Below, in pieces: positions 35,220 to 44,805 of a stretch of 64,000 nucleotides of DNA (positions within the stretch are counted from its first letter, which is position 1; each line of letters begins with the position of its first letter). Both the position numbers and the translations under genes were made by a program. The DNA comes from Psychrobacter immobilis. GTDB lineage: Bacteria; Pseudomonadota; Gammaproteobacteria; Pseudomonadales; Moraxellaceae. The stretch spans positions 310,001-374,000 of the forward strand of contig NZ_CAJGZJ010000001.1 in the NCBI RefSeq assembly GCF_904846225.1, in the 5' to 3' direction. The notes under the pieces were generated by a model, which was not told where the DNA came from, did no database searches, and saw nothing but the letters and a program-made list of their open reading frames with translations.

Positions 35220-36038
35220 TTAAACGCTAGGACGCATGATTTGATAAACATTGCTCAAATCATAAACTTTATAGCGAGCAGGTTCACGGCGGTTTTCACC
35301 CGCATAGCTCAGTATCAAAGCTTGCTTAGCCGATTCATCAACCCAGCCCACAAACAATCCACTGTGCTCGACACGATTGTAACCGTGATTGATATAGTAG
35401 AGCCAATCGCCGACTTCAATCTCGTCACTACGGGCATAAGGACCTTGACTATAAGTGCCTTTATGAATGGTATCGCGCGTCACCCCTGCTCGATTGAACA
35501 CCGCATTCAGATAGTCCCAGCAGCCGCCTTTAATAATCGTACGCTCATTTAGCGCCATTTTTCGAGCCATACTGACCACTTCACGCGCAGCCATACTGCT
35601 TTGCGTTTCAGCACTACTGAGTAGCGGTAAATATTCACTATCAACATTGTCATAGTTACCGGATAAAAACGCAGGGAGCACTGCTGGTGTTTGAGACGCT
35701 ACCGCAGGATAACGATAAGTCGCCACAGTCGCTGGCTGACGGCCATAACTGTTGATATTTGACGCGTTGGTGTTTGAATAATTGGCATTAGTAAATGGTT
35801 GAATATTTGCAGAACTGACACGAAATGGGCTAGCACGTTGAATGGTAGAGCGAGTACTTATTTTGGCAGAAGGTGCTGCTGAGTAAGACGGTGTATAGCG
35901 ATTATTGTAATCAGGCTGAGCCGCTTTTTGGGCGATCAGCGCACTCATGCTATCTGCATTGGCTTGAGTGATTGGACCAAAAGTAAATAACAACAAACTG
36001 CACGACGCTGTAACCAACGACACGGGCAAACGCGACAT
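35220..36038 (-). CDS. Secreted protein with papain-like (NlpC/P60-type) C-terminal domain
   Basis: The 272-residue protein starts at 36038 after AAGGAGTTAGTC and has a signal peptide ending near QANA. A Ser/Asn/Thr-rich region of about 100 residues follows. The C-terminal domain has GGCWDYLNAVFNRAG near residues 171-185, with a candidate nucleophile Cys. GDWLYYI and VEHSGLFVGW come next, with a candidate catalytic His. The order Cys-His and the GDW motif suggest an NlpC/P60 or CHAP-type hydrolase acting on peptidoglycan, an inference from a few residues. Confidence 0.65.
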   Translation of the reverse strand: MSRLPVSLVTASCSLLLFTFGPITQANADSMSALIAQKAAQPDYNNRYTPSYSAAPSAKISTRSTIQRASPFRVSSANIQPFTNANYSNTNASNINSYGRQPATVATYRYPAVASQTPAVLPAFLSGNYDNVDSEYLPLLSSAETQSSMAAREVVSMARKMALNERTIIKGGCWDYLNAVFNRAGVTRDTIHKGTYSQGPYARSDEIEVGDWLYYINHGYNRVEHSGLFVGWVDESAKQALILSYAGENRREPARYKVYDLSNVYQIMRPSV

Positions 36039-36156
36039 GACTAACTCCTTGTCAATAAGAGACAAATGACAAAATGAACAATAGCATCAAAGGGGATTTT
36101 TCAATCCTACTTATAAACTATTTAGACAAGGGTCTGCAAGCACTATTCAACTCAGA

Positions 36157-36305
36157 TATAGTCAATCGACAATAAAATAAGGTCAAATATTGTGACGCGC
36201 TACTGGGATAAATTTGCCTTGCTGGCTTGCTGTGCCTGCGCAGACAGAGGCGACGCAAAACTTATCCCACTAGTAATGTGTTCGTTTTACAGTGGAGCGA
36301 TTATA
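36157..36305. mobile_element. Family A palindromic MITE (149 bp), copy E
   Basis: The ends are TATAGTCAATCG and CGATTATA. The hairpin at 36200-36273 has the variant stem CTACTGGGATAAATTT against AAACTTATCCCACTAG, and the usual TGTGCCTGCGCAGACAG loop. Confidence 0.88.
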
Positions 36306-36450
36306 GCTGATAGACCGTATAAAAAATCAGATAAATTATTAAGCCAAAAAAGAGTTTAAGCAGGATAAGGATAGAATAAAAAAGACTGCGTTAAATTACC
36401 TTGAGATAAAATAAGCATTTTTAAAAGGTTGTCATTTAATAGGTTGACCG

Positions 36451-36954
36451 CTAAGAATGGTTTTGCTCTTCGCTCATCTTGATATTTACATGACGTTTAG
36501 TCAATGCCTGACCTTGCAGAATAGCTTTAGCCGCCGTTGCTTCTTGGATACTATCAAAGCCACTAATACGGTATTTATGGATATCGTTACAATCGACAAT
36601 CTGTAGCTGTTCATCGATAAGATTGACTTTATCACCATCAGTCAGATGAATACGCTCACGCTTACCTTGATTATCGTGTACCAGCTCGCCAGCTCGCACC
36701 CATAATACGCCGCTATTAATCATACCTGTCATGGTTTTTTTGCGTTGTTGGCGTTGACGATTAAAAATAAAACTACCAATGATAAGCAAGGCCAGCGCCC
36801 CGATAGCGAAACGCTCAGACAATAGACTCATGGCCAAAGCGACCGCAACGGCTCCTATCAATAATGCAGACCCAAACCAAAACAGCCCATTGTCAGCCGT
36901 TTGCGACTGACCTTGTAAAGTGATTTTGGCGCCATCATCGGTCAGTTTGAGCAT
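36451..36954 (-). CDS. Hypothetical membrane protein (167 aa)
   Basis: I do not recognise the family. Two membrane segments (GLFWFGSALLIGAVAVALAMS; FAIGALALLIIGSFIF) separate a short N-terminus from a cytoplasmic C-terminal domain of about 95 residues (VLWVRAGELVHDN, RIHLTDGDKVNLIDEQLQIV). It lies 67 bp downstream of rph in the same direction and may be co-transcribed with it. Confidence 0.65.
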   Translation of the reverse strand: MLKLTDDGAKITLQGQSQTADNGLFWFGSALLIGAVAVALAMSLLSERFAIGALALLIIGSFIFNRQRQQRKKTMTGMINSGVLWVRAGELVHDNQGKRERIHLTDGDKVNLIDEQLQIVDCNDIHKYRISGFDSIQEATAAKAILQGQALTKRHVNIKMSEEQNHS

Positions 36955-37021
36955 GCATTATTACCTATCAAAGAGCAGTTAAAGGGAGGTTAAGAAGCTA
37001 GGAGCAAACGGTATCAATCAA

Positions 37022-37738
37022 CTACCAGCCCAGTGCTGTTTTTTGCATAGCAATAAGCTCAGCGATACCTTTTTCGGCAAGAATCAGCATATCGTCGGCT
37101 TGAGCACGAGTAAATGGCTTTTCTTCCGCCGTACCTTGTAGCTCAATAAACTCACCTTTTTGTGTCATAACGACGTTCAAATCAGTATCACAGCTAGCGT
37201 CTTCTTCGTAGTTCAGATCGAGGTACGCTTCGCCATCTTTCATACCGACAGAAACGGCAGCAACCAAACCAATCAACGGATCGGCTTTCAATTTTTTGGT
37301 TTTTTGGATGCTTTCTAGCGCATCAATAAGAGCAATCGCGGCACCAGTCACACTAGCGGTACGAGTACCACCATCTGCTTGCAACACGTCACAATCAAGA
37401 TAAATGGTATTTTCACCCAGCTTACTCAAGTCAATCATGGCACGTAAGCTACGACCAATTAAGCGCTGGATTTCTTGTGTACGGCCTGACTGCTTGCCAC
37501 GTGCCGCTTCACGTTGATTACGGGTATTGGTCGCCCGCGGCAGCATGCCATATTCGGCAGTGATCCAACCTTTGCCTTTACCTTTTAGCCAGCGCGGTAC
37601 GCCAGACTCGACACTAGCAGTACATAGTACTTTGGTATCGCCAAAGCTCACCAATACTGATCCTTCAGCATGCTTAGTATAATGGCGCTCAAAGCTGATC
37701 GAGCGAAGTTGGTCAAGCTCACGATTATCAATACGCAT
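37022..37738 (-). CDS. rph: Ribonuclease PH
   Basis: The 238-residue protein matches RNase PH over its full length: [20 protein letters not shown] near residues 17-36, [27 protein letters not shown] with the phosphate-binding Arg, RSLRAMIDL, and [18 protein letters not shown]. It trims tRNA 3' ends by phosphorolysis. The start at 37738 is preceded by a clear AGGAATTTTT. Confidence 0.97.
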   Translation of the reverse strand: MRIDNRELDQLRSISFERHYTKHAEGSVLVSFGDTKVLCTASVESGVPRWLKGKGKGWITAEYGMLPRATNTRNQREAARGKQSGRTQEIQRLIGRSLRAMIDLSKLGENTIYLDCDVLQADGGTRTASVTGAAIALIDALESIQKTKKLKADPLIGLVAAVSVGMKDGEAYLDLNYEEDASCDTDLNVVMTQKGEFIELQGTAEEKPFTRAQADDMLILAEKGIAELIAMQKTALGW

Positions 37739-37830
37739 AAAAATTCCTAGTACGATGTTTTAAAAGCAATGTCATAAAAATAAGAGGTTTGTTGCCGTTG
37801 GGCTGAGCAATCTATATTTAGCAAAGTATG

Positions 37831-37946
37831 TATAGTCAGGTCAATATAAAAAAGATACATCAATAGTCATGTACTACTGGTATAAATTTTCCTCGCTTGC
37901 TGTGCCGTTGCAGACAGAGGCTTTAAAAAATTTATTCCAGCAGTAC
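37831..37946. mobile_element. Family A palindromic MITE, copy F (right end lost)
   Basis: The left end TATAGTCAGGTCAATATAAA matches copy G at 53673. The hairpin at 37871-37946 has stem GTACTACTGGTATAAATTT with AAATTTATTCCAGCAGTAC, and loop TGTGCCGTTGCAGACAG. The right terminal repeat is missing, and an 18-bp tandem repeat starts shortly after. Confidence 0.85.
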
Positions 37947-37967
37947 TGTAGCGCTTTTATTTTTTTT

Positions 37968-38021
37968 GATTGTGCAAACCAAAATGATTATGCAAACCAA
38001 AATAATTGTGCAAACTAAAAT
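37968..38021. repeat. 18-bp tandem repeat, three units
   Basis: The unit is RATTRTGCAAACYAAAAT, repeated three times without gaps (37968, 37986, 38004). It is non-coding and lies between rph and fadD. Confidence 0.85.
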
Positions 38022-38157
38022 AAATGAGAATCACACGCCTTAGCAACCTTAAATATTGAGGTATCCTAACGTGACAGCGGCGCAATAGCAAGATTCGATC
38101 GAGCTACCACGCCGCTGCTTAGCCAAGACGCTGGCTTAAAAAAGAATAGCTGTAAAA

Positions 38158-40002
38158 TTATTCTAACCCTTCCATCTTACGCAATTCTTTACGGAGGATT
38201 TTACCAACGTTTGATTTTGGTAATTCATCGACGAACTGGATATGGCGTGGACGCTTATAACCAGTCAATTGCTTTTTGCCAAAATCGAGCAATTCTTGTT
38301 CTGTGACCTCGCCGTTTTTGACCACAAACAGTTTGGGTTCTTCGCCGCGCTCATCATTTGGCACACCAATTGCACCGCACTCTGCCACTGCCGGATGCTC
38401 ACTCATGGCTTCTTCGATCTCATTTGGATACACATTGAAACCTGATACCAAAATCATGTCTTTTTTACGGTCGACAATTTTGATAAAGCCTTTTTCGTCC
38501 ATAATACCGATATCGCCCGTTTTTAAATAACCCTCGGCGGTAAATGTCTCAGCCGTTTCTTCTGGACGGTTTTGATAACCGATCATGACCTGCGGGCCTT
38601 TGACACATATCTCACCGCGATCGCCTAGAGCAACTTGGTTTTCGTCGTCATCGATCAAAATTACGTCCGTACTAGACGCAGGAATACCAATCTTGTTGGT
38701 GAATTCAGCGATGGTCATTGGGTTAAAAGCCACGACTGGTGATGTTTCAGATAAACCATACCCTTCTACAATAGGCAAACCTGTGATTTTGTGCCATTTT
38801 TTGGCCACGCTAGGCAATACTGACATACCACCGCCAATAGAGGCTTTTAAGTTAGAAAAATCTAAATCTGCAAAGCCTTTTTTATTGACCAAACCATTGA
38901 ACAAGGTGTTGACCGCCGGGATAAAAGACGGTTTATATTTGCCCATTTCTTTAATCAGCCCATCAAGATCGCGTGGGTTTGGAATGAGCAAACCAGCATA
39001 ACCTTGGTACATACCGTACATACCGCAAACCATAAATGAGAATACGTGATATAGCGGTAATGCGGTCAAGATAACATCACTCGCATCCACATCATCTTCA
39101 AATGCACTATTCATAAGAGCACTAATCTGCAGCATATTGGCGACCAAGTTGCCATGAGACAGCATTGCGCCTTTGGCCACACCCGTGGTGCCACCCGTAT
39201 ATTGCAATAAAGCCACATCGCTTAAATTCAAATCAGGACGTTTATAATGGCTGGCCGATACTGCGCTTAACGCATGTTTAAAGCTCACGCTATTTGGCAA
39301 GCTATAGGCAGGAATCATTTTTTTGATATGGCGAGCAACGAGATTGACTATTGTCCCTTTGACCATTCCTAACATATCGCCGATATTACAGACAATGACG
39401 TGCTCGACCTGACCTTTATCTTCTGCTTCTTGATACGTTTTTGCAAAATTTTCTACGACGAATAAAGCTTTAGCGCCGCTGTCATGTAGCTGATGCGACA
39501 ACTCTCGGCTGGTGTATAAAGGATTGACGTTGACCAATACCATACCAGCGCGGATGATACCCAACGCAACCACTGGATATTGCAAAATATTGGGCATCAT
39601 CACCCCAACTTTATCGCCTTTGACCAATCCTAACGACTGTAAATAGCTGGCAATTTGACGGCTGTATAGATCTAATTGCTTAAAGCTGATCGATGACCCC
39701 ATACAGATATAAGCAGGTTTTTGTCCATAACGGCTAAAATTACGCTCAAACACATCCAGTAAAGAGGTACTGTCATCCGGCATGTCAATCGTAGCAGCAA
39801 TGTTATAGCGCTCGTAAGCATTCAGCCATGGGCTATCGCTAGGTATCGTTGGCATGGTAGGAAAGGCATTGTCTTGATAAATACTGTTTTGATGAACGCT
39901 ATTTCGGTGAGTGCTATTTTGATGAGCATTGTCAGACGTAGTGTCTTTATTACTCGCCTCAGCTTTATCGTTTTTTATCTCTTTATTGATATTGTCAGTC
40001 AT
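38158..40002 (-). CDS. fadD: Long-chain acyl-CoA synthetase (paralogue 1)
   Basis: The 614-residue adenylate-forming enzyme has the P-loop YTGGTTGVAKGAMLSHGN near residues 265-282, VEGYGLSETSPVV near 405, GYLKTGDIG and DRKKDMILVSGFNVYPNEIE near 525, and the catalytic lysine region KSNVGKILRKELR at the end. It activates fatty acids for beta-oxidation. An N-terminal extension of about 45 Asn/His-rich residues is not part of the fold. The second paralogue lies 488 bp upstream in the same direction. Confidence 0.93.
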   Translation of the reverse strand: MTDNINKEIKNDKAEASNKDTTSDNAHQNSTHRNSVHQNSIYQDNAFPTMPTIPSDSPWLNAYERYNIAATIDMPDDSTSLLDVFERNFSRYGQKPAYICMGSSISFKQLDLYSRQIASYLQSLGLVKGDKVGVMMPNILQYPVVALGIIRAGMVLVNVNPLYTSRELSHQLHDSGAKALFVVENFAKTYQEAEDKGQVEHVIVCNIGDMLGMVKGTIVNLVARHIKKMIPAYSLPNSVSFKHALSAVSASHYKRPDLNLSDVALLQYTGGTTGVAKGAMLSHGNLVANMLQISALMNSAFEDDVDASDVILTALPLYHVFSFMVCGMYGMYQGYAGLLIPNPRDLDGLIKEMGKYKPSFIPAVNTLFNGLVNKKGFADLDFSNLKASIGGGMSVLPSVAKKWHKITGLPIVEGYGLSETSPVVAFNPMTIAEFTNKIGIPASSTDVILIDDDENQVALGDRGEICVKGPQVMIGYQNRPEETAETFTAEGYLKTGDIGIMDEKGFIKIVDRKKDMILVSGFNVYPNEIEEAMSEHPAVAECGAIGVPNDERGEEPKLFVVKNGEVTEQELLDFGKKQLTGYKRPRHIQFVDELPKSNVGKILRKELRKMEGLE

Positions 40003-40326
40003 AACTTTCCCTAAACGTTACCGTTAAAAACGTAGAATAATTTAATAAAATACCAGTTCTTTATGAGTGATCAGTGACAGTAAAAGCTTGTGAATAAGAA
40101 CCGTGGTAACACAATAGGATTTATTATTCATAAGCTTTGTCAATCAAAGCACAATATTAAGTCAATGATAAGTAATGCAATAATACAGCAAAGCCGAATT
40201 AAAAATCATTTTCGCTAGCCTATTTTTACCAAACATATAAAGCAAAAATGACGCCCTTTTTTAGACAGATATAAATGGGTATCGATGAGCACTATAGCAG
40301 TTTTGCTGAAAATTCTCTATCTATAC

Positions 40327-40370
40327 TAGGGCATATCCTCACTTAAAAAATGGTAATAAAAATGATAAGA
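40327..40370. mobile_element. Left-end remnant of a family B MITE
   Basis: TAGGGCATATCCTCACTT and the following AAAAATGGTAATAAAAATGA match the first 44 bases of the 173-bp copies. The rest is replaced by an unrelated hairpin. Confidence 0.6.
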
Positions 40371-40395
40371 CAACCTTTCGGTAGCCTTATCATTT
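40360..40395. terminator. Hairpin between the two fadD genes
   Basis: AAATGATAAG and CTTATCATTT form a perfect 10-bp stem around ACAACCTTTCGGTAGC. It may act as a terminator or stabiliser at the end of the upstream fadD transcript, but no long T-run follows on the minus strand. Confidence 0.45.
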
Positions 40396-40490
40396 ATGAT
40401 TATAATCGCACGTCGTCTCAAGATATTTTTATAGATATCTATCAGTTATAAGCGCACCTCATAAAGCACCTGAATGTGAGCACTGATTAA

Positions 40491-42218
40491 TTAGCCGTGG
40501 TTTTTTTCTTCAAGCGCTCGTAGATCTTTACGTAGGATTTTACCAACGTTAGATTTTGGCAACTCATCAATAAACTCAACATAACGAGGACGCTTATAAC
40601 CGGTTAGATTTTCTTTACCGTAAGCGATGACTTCTTCAGCCGTCAAGCTGTCATCACTACGCACGACGTAAATTTTCGGTACTTCGCCACTCTTTTCATC
40701 ATCGATACCAATGACACCGCACTCCAAAATTTTTGGGTGACCTGACATGGCATCTTCTACTTCGTTCGGATAAACGTTAAAACCAGATACCAAGATCATG
40801 TCTTTTTTGCGATCGACAATCTTAAAGTAACCGTCTTCGTCCATCACGCCAATATCCCCCGTTCGGAAATATCCGTCATCCGTCATGGCCTCAGCCGTGG
40901 CATCTTCGCGTTTCCAGTAGCCTTTCATCACCTGTGGACCACGCACACAAATTTCGCCGCGTTCCCCAATGGCCACCTCATTGCTTTCTTCATCCAAAAT
41001 AACCATATCAGTCGCAGGCATTGGTAAACCAATATTACCTGAGAACTCACTCACACCTTGTGGATTTGCCGAGGCAACGGGAGACGTCTCTGACAGACCA
41101 TAACCTTGCGAGATCACATTGCCAGTCAGCTTTTCCCATTTGGTGGCAGTGTCTTTAAGTACCGCCATACCACCGCCCATGGACATCTCAAGCTTACTAT
41201 GATCCAACGCTTGGAATACCTCACTATTAGCAAGTGCGTTGAATAGCGTATTAACCGCTGGGAAAAATGCGGGTGGATACGCTTTATAAGCTTTGATTAG
41301 GCTGTCAAAATCACGCGGGTTGGGCACAAGCAAGCCAATACAACCACGGTACAAGCCAAACATGCCACAGACGGTAAATGAGAAAATATGATACAACGGC
41401 AGCGCGGTCATAATGACAGGCTGCTCAGGGCTATTATCAAACTTATCAAAAGCATCGCCCAAATACGTATCACACTGGATAAGGTTTGCAACCAAGTTAC
41501 CATGCGTTAGCATTGCGCCTTTGGCCACACCTGTTGTACCACCAGTATATTGAAGGACAGCCACATCATCGAGACCGATGTTGTTGGGACGCTTATAGTT
41601 TTCGGCAGAGGAGCGGTTCAGTGCTTTTTTGAAATTAACGCTGCCCCTAATATGATAATCAGGTACCATTTTTTTGACATGACGAACAACGGCATTCACG
41701 ATAAAGCCTTTTAGTGGGCTCATTAGATCGCCCATTGAGGTCACTATCACATGATCAACCAACTCTTTACCAATATCTTCATAAGTCTTGGCAAAATTCT
41801 CTAGCAAAATTAGCGCTTTGGCATCAGAATCTTCTAATTGATGCGCCAGCTCCTTTGTAGTATACAGCGGATTAACATTGACCAAAGTCATACCAGCACG
41901 TAGTACGCCTAATACGGCAATAGGCAGCTGTAAAATATTGGGCATCATAACGCCCACTTTATCACCCTTTTTTAGCCCAAGTGACTGTAAATACGCCGCG
42001 ATTTGTTTGCTATAGCGGTCTAATTCTTCATAGGAAAGTTTGGCATCCATGCACACAAAGGCTGTTTTACCCGCATGGTTAATAAAATTTTGCTCAAGGA
42101 CTTCTATCAAAGAGGTATCGGCAGCTGGCATGTCAATATCATATTGAATGCCAAGTTTTTCATAAGTTTTGAGCCATACCTTATCATTGCGACGAGTTTG
42201 TTTACCTTGATTTTCCAT
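40491..42218 (-). CDS. fadD: Long-chain acyl-CoA synthetase (paralogue 2)
   Basis: The 575-residue enzyme is colinear with the gene at 38158 and shares its motifs: YTGGTTGVAKGAMLTHGN, SQGYGLSETSPVAS, DRKKDMILVSGFNVYPNEVE, KSNVGKILRKDLR. The two have diverged enough to suggest different chain-length preference or regulation. GGAGAAAAAAG precedes its ATG at 42218. Confidence 0.93.
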   Translation of the reverse strand: MENQGKQTRRNDKVWLKTYEKLGIQYDIDMPAADTSLIEVLEQNFINHAGKTAFVCMDAKLSYEELDRYSKQIAAYLQSLGLKKGDKVGVMMPNILQLPIAVLGVLRAGMTLVNVNPLYTTKELAHQLEDSDAKALILLENFAKTYEDIGKELVDHVIVTSMGDLMSPLKGFIVNAVVRHVKKMVPDYHIRGSVNFKKALNRSSAENYKRPNNIGLDDVAVLQYTGGTTGVAKGAMLTHGNLVANLIQCDTYLGDAFDKFDNSPEQPVIMTALPLYHIFSFTVCGMFGLYRGCIGLLVPNPRDFDSLIKAYKAYPPAFFPAVNTLFNALANSEVFQALDHSKLEMSMGGGMAVLKDTATKWEKLTGNVISQGYGLSETSPVASANPQGVSEFSGNIGLPMPATDMVILDEESNEVAIGERGEICVRGPQVMKGYWKREDATAEAMTDDGYFRTGDIGVMDEDGYFKIVDRKKDMILVSGFNVYPNEVEDAMSGHPKILECGVIGIDDEKSGEVPKIYVVRSDDSLTAEEVIAYGKENLTGYKRPRYVEFIDELPKSNVGKILRKDLRALEEKNHG

Positions 42219-42585
42219 AATCTTTTTTCTCCTAGTAATAGTCTGCTGCTGTCAACTCATACAAATCACAGTGTGATAAAAAACAGTGTGATAAAAATAC
42301 GATCACTCAGCGTTCAGGTTTGCCATTCTATGACAAACCTAAATAGATAGGTCATCGCATGGTGATGAGCAAACAATATAATGGTAAATAGCCCTTTATT
42401 AATTAACATACACACTTTATACAGACTACTCAATATAAAAGATTGTTGCCTGAGTTCGCAAACTAAGTTGACGATTCACAATCTTATATATAGAGCCGTT
42501 ATTTGCCTTTAATCACTCAATGAATATCAGAGCTATTTAGACAAATGTTTATGTATAAATACCACTTATTTTGATCTTATATCTA
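42219..42585. other. Region between fadD and the vWA lipoprotein gene
   Basis: About 370 AT-rich bases hold the fadD promoter. A short repeat, CAGTGTGATAAAAA, occurs twice near 42269-42297. I see no ORF or mobile-element end. Confidence 0.4.
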
Positions 42586-42624
42586 CTTACTGTCGTTTAC
42601 TGTCGTTTACTGTCGTTTACTGTC
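42586..42624. repeat. 10-bp tandem repeat across a stop codon
   Basis: TTTACTGTCG is repeated about four times. The stop of the vWA lipoprotein (42607-42609) lies inside the array, so its final residues SKRQ are encoded by the repeat. Confidence 0.85.
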
Positions 42625-44409
42625 AAGGACATTAGCAAGCTCAGTCAAAGTAACAAAGTTGCGACGAGTACCGTCTTTGTCGCTGTTGGGCTGACGAGCA
42701 AGAACGTTTGTCACCAGTTTAGTACTATCAGCATACTGCCAGTCATTGATGTAGTCACTTTGCGCCAAGCGTTGACCAAAGCCTGCCACTGCCACGGCAA
42801 ATTGGGTGTCGATATTGGCGCTACTCAACGCATGACTGTTTTTATTAATCGGTTGACTGATGAGCTTCGAGCTGCCACCTGCTGGTGCTTTGTAGCGAAT
42901 TTTTAGATAGGCCAACTCATTTAAATTTTGACTTTTTTTGGTACTAGATTTGGCAACACCATTATCGTAACGGCGATCGCTATACAGACCCTTTTGCCCT
43001 TTCGGCGTCACCTCAAATAAAGCGATGACCGCTTTGCCTGCGCCTAATTCGCCTGCATCCACTTTATCATTGTTAAAATCTTGTTCGTTCAGGACGCGAT
43101 TTTCATAGCCAATCAAGCGCCACTCGCTGACCACCTCTGGGTTAAACTCAACTTGTACTTTTATATCTTTAGCGATGGTATTGAAAGTCGCGGCCAACTC
43201 ATCGCCAAAGACTTTTTTGGCTTCACTCAGACTGTCGATATAACTGTAGTTGCCATTACCGTTGTCCGCCATTTGCTCCATCATGTAATCGTTTAAGTTG
43301 CCGCGTCCAAAACCGACTGTCGACAAGGATATACCGCGATCACGATTGGCCTTAACCAACTCAAGCATGTCATCGACATCGCTAATCCCCACATTGAAAT
43401 CGCCATCAGTCAGCATCATAATACGATTGATACCATTCTTTTTCATGGCTTGCTCAGCTTGGCTGTAAGCCAGTTTTAAGGCATCTTCGCCATTGGTCGA
43501 GCCTGCCGCGCTTAGCGTTTCGATCGCCGCAAGTATTTTGGCCTTTTGATCACCATTGGTCGCAGGTAATGCCACGCTGGTACTGCCCGAATACGTCACG
43601 ATACTAATGCTATCTTGAGGGCGCATCTGCTCAGTTAACAATTTAAGAGAAGACTGTGCCAATGGCAGCTTGTCGCGTGATGACATAGAGCCTGAAACAT
43701 CGACTAAGAACACTAAATTGGCAGCTGGCATGGTCTGATTACTACTATTTTTAGACCAATTATTATCAACGGCTTTGATACCGACTTTGACAATTTTATT
43801 ATTCTGATCTGCCTTATCCCACGGCGAATCGACCACTTCAGTCGCGATAACAAATGGTGCATTATCGATGCGCTTGCCATCATCGAATTGATAATTAAAA
43901 TAATTAATCAGCTCCTCCACTCGCACGGCATCGACAGGTGGCAGCCGACCTTCATTTAGATAGCGGCGCACATTGGCATAACTGCCCGTATCGGTATCAA
44001 TAGATAAGGTAGAAACTGCCATATCTGCCGTGCGATGTACCGGATTGGCATCGTTTTTTTGATAGTTATCGAGTACTTGCGGCGCTACACTCATCTTAGA
44101 TAATGGGCGAATACTCATCTGAGGGGCGGAACGTGTCAGTAATATATTATTGTTCTCAGAATATAGCGCACTTGGCGTTGCCATGACCAATTCTGATACG
44201 TTAACCGTACTTTGATTGGGGCTGCTTTGATTAGGGCTGCTTTGATTAACAGCATCTTGGCTAATCGTACTGCTGCTTGGTTCTGATATCGGCTGGCGCA
44301 TTTGTGATGAGCTACAAGCGCTCAGTCCCATACTGACGACAGCACCAGCTAATAACGCATGTCTAGTGAGATAATGAGCTTGTTTTCGTGATAGACAAGC
44401 GGATGACAT
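42607..44409 (-). CDS. YfbK-type von Willebrand A lipoprotein
   Basis: The 600-residue protein has a lipoprotein signal ending in GLSAC (Cys32) and a repetitive spacer (NQSSPNQSSPNQSTVN near residues 55-70). A conserved N-terminal domain follows (STLSIDTDTGSYANVRRYLN, VEELINYFNY), then a vWA domain with the MIDAS DVSGSMSSRDKLPL near 232-245 and MLTDGDFNVG. The C-terminal DUF3520-like part has LAYLKIRYKAP. The YfbK family is of unknown function and is likely anchored in the outer membrane. Confidence 0.88.
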   Translation of the reverse strand: MSSACLSRKQAHYLTRHALLAGAVVSMGLSACSSSQMRQPISEPSSSTISQDAVNQSSPNQSSPNQSTVNVSELVMATPSALYSENNNILLTRSAPQMSIRPLSKMSVAPQVLDNYQKNDANPVHRTADMAVSTLSIDTDTGSYANVRRYLNEGRLPPVDAVRVEELINYFNYQFDDGKRIDNAPFVIATEVVDSPWDKADQNNKIVKVGIKAVDNNWSKNSSNQTMPAANLVFLVDVSGSMSSRDKLPLAQSSLKLLTEQMRPQDSISIVTYSGSTSVALPATNGDQKAKILAAIETLSAAGSTNGEDALKLAYSQAEQAMKKNGINRIMMLTDGDFNVGISDVDDMLELVKANRDRGISLSTVGFGRGNLNDYMMEQMADNGNGNYSYIDSLSEAKKVFGDELAATFNTIAKDIKVQVEFNPEVVSEWRLIGYENRVLNEQDFNNDKVDAGELGAGKAVIALFEVTPKGQKGLYSDRRYDNGVAKSSTKKSQNLNELAYLKIRYKAPAGGSSKLISQPINKNSHALSSANIDTQFAVAVAGFGQRLAQSDYINDWQYADSTKLVTNVLARQPNSDKDGTRRNFVTLTELANVLDSKRQ

Positions 44410-44805
44410 AGCGAGTACTCCATAGGGTAAATAGATTGATGATAACTGGTCTGTATTAAGCGACTTATCATAATTGTACGGCTAAATTATGATAAATATC
44501 CTGCCTTTAAATCAGTTTTAAATAGGCTCATTTAGGCCTTGATAATTATCAAATATTTATATTTATTGAATCTTAATTTTATAAGTAAAATGATAAAAAA
44601 TATTTAGATTAACTATACTTAACTTATTTAATAAAAGCTATTAGTGAAAGCATTGCTCAAAGCACTGTGGGCACGTCATGTACTGTCGTCTATTCTGACT
44701 TAAACCTTTTTAATTGTGCCAATATCCTTTACGATAGCACTACTCTATTTGCCCGATTGCACCAATTATTAATACCTATTAAAACTCATAAGTGAATCCT
44801 ATTTT
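44410..44805. promoter_or_regulatory. Divergent control region before parC, with a 14-bp palindrome
   Basis: The 396-bp spacer contains the perfect palindrome TTGATAATTATCAA at 44539-44552. It has some resemblance to a Fur-type half-site arrangement, but the match is too short to name a regulator. No ORF is seen. Confidence 0.4.

Noticed and set aside
38585-39001. 138-codon open frame opposite fadD
   Set aside because: It is antisense to a conserved adenylation domain and has no supporting start.
40360-40395. Hairpin between fadD genes as a FadR-type operator
   Set aside because: The half-sites do not resemble known fatty-acid regulator boxes; it is listed only as a hairpin.
42219-42585. 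Possible small RNA gene upstream of fadD
   Set aside because: No hairpin with a T-run or conserved RNA motif could be seen.
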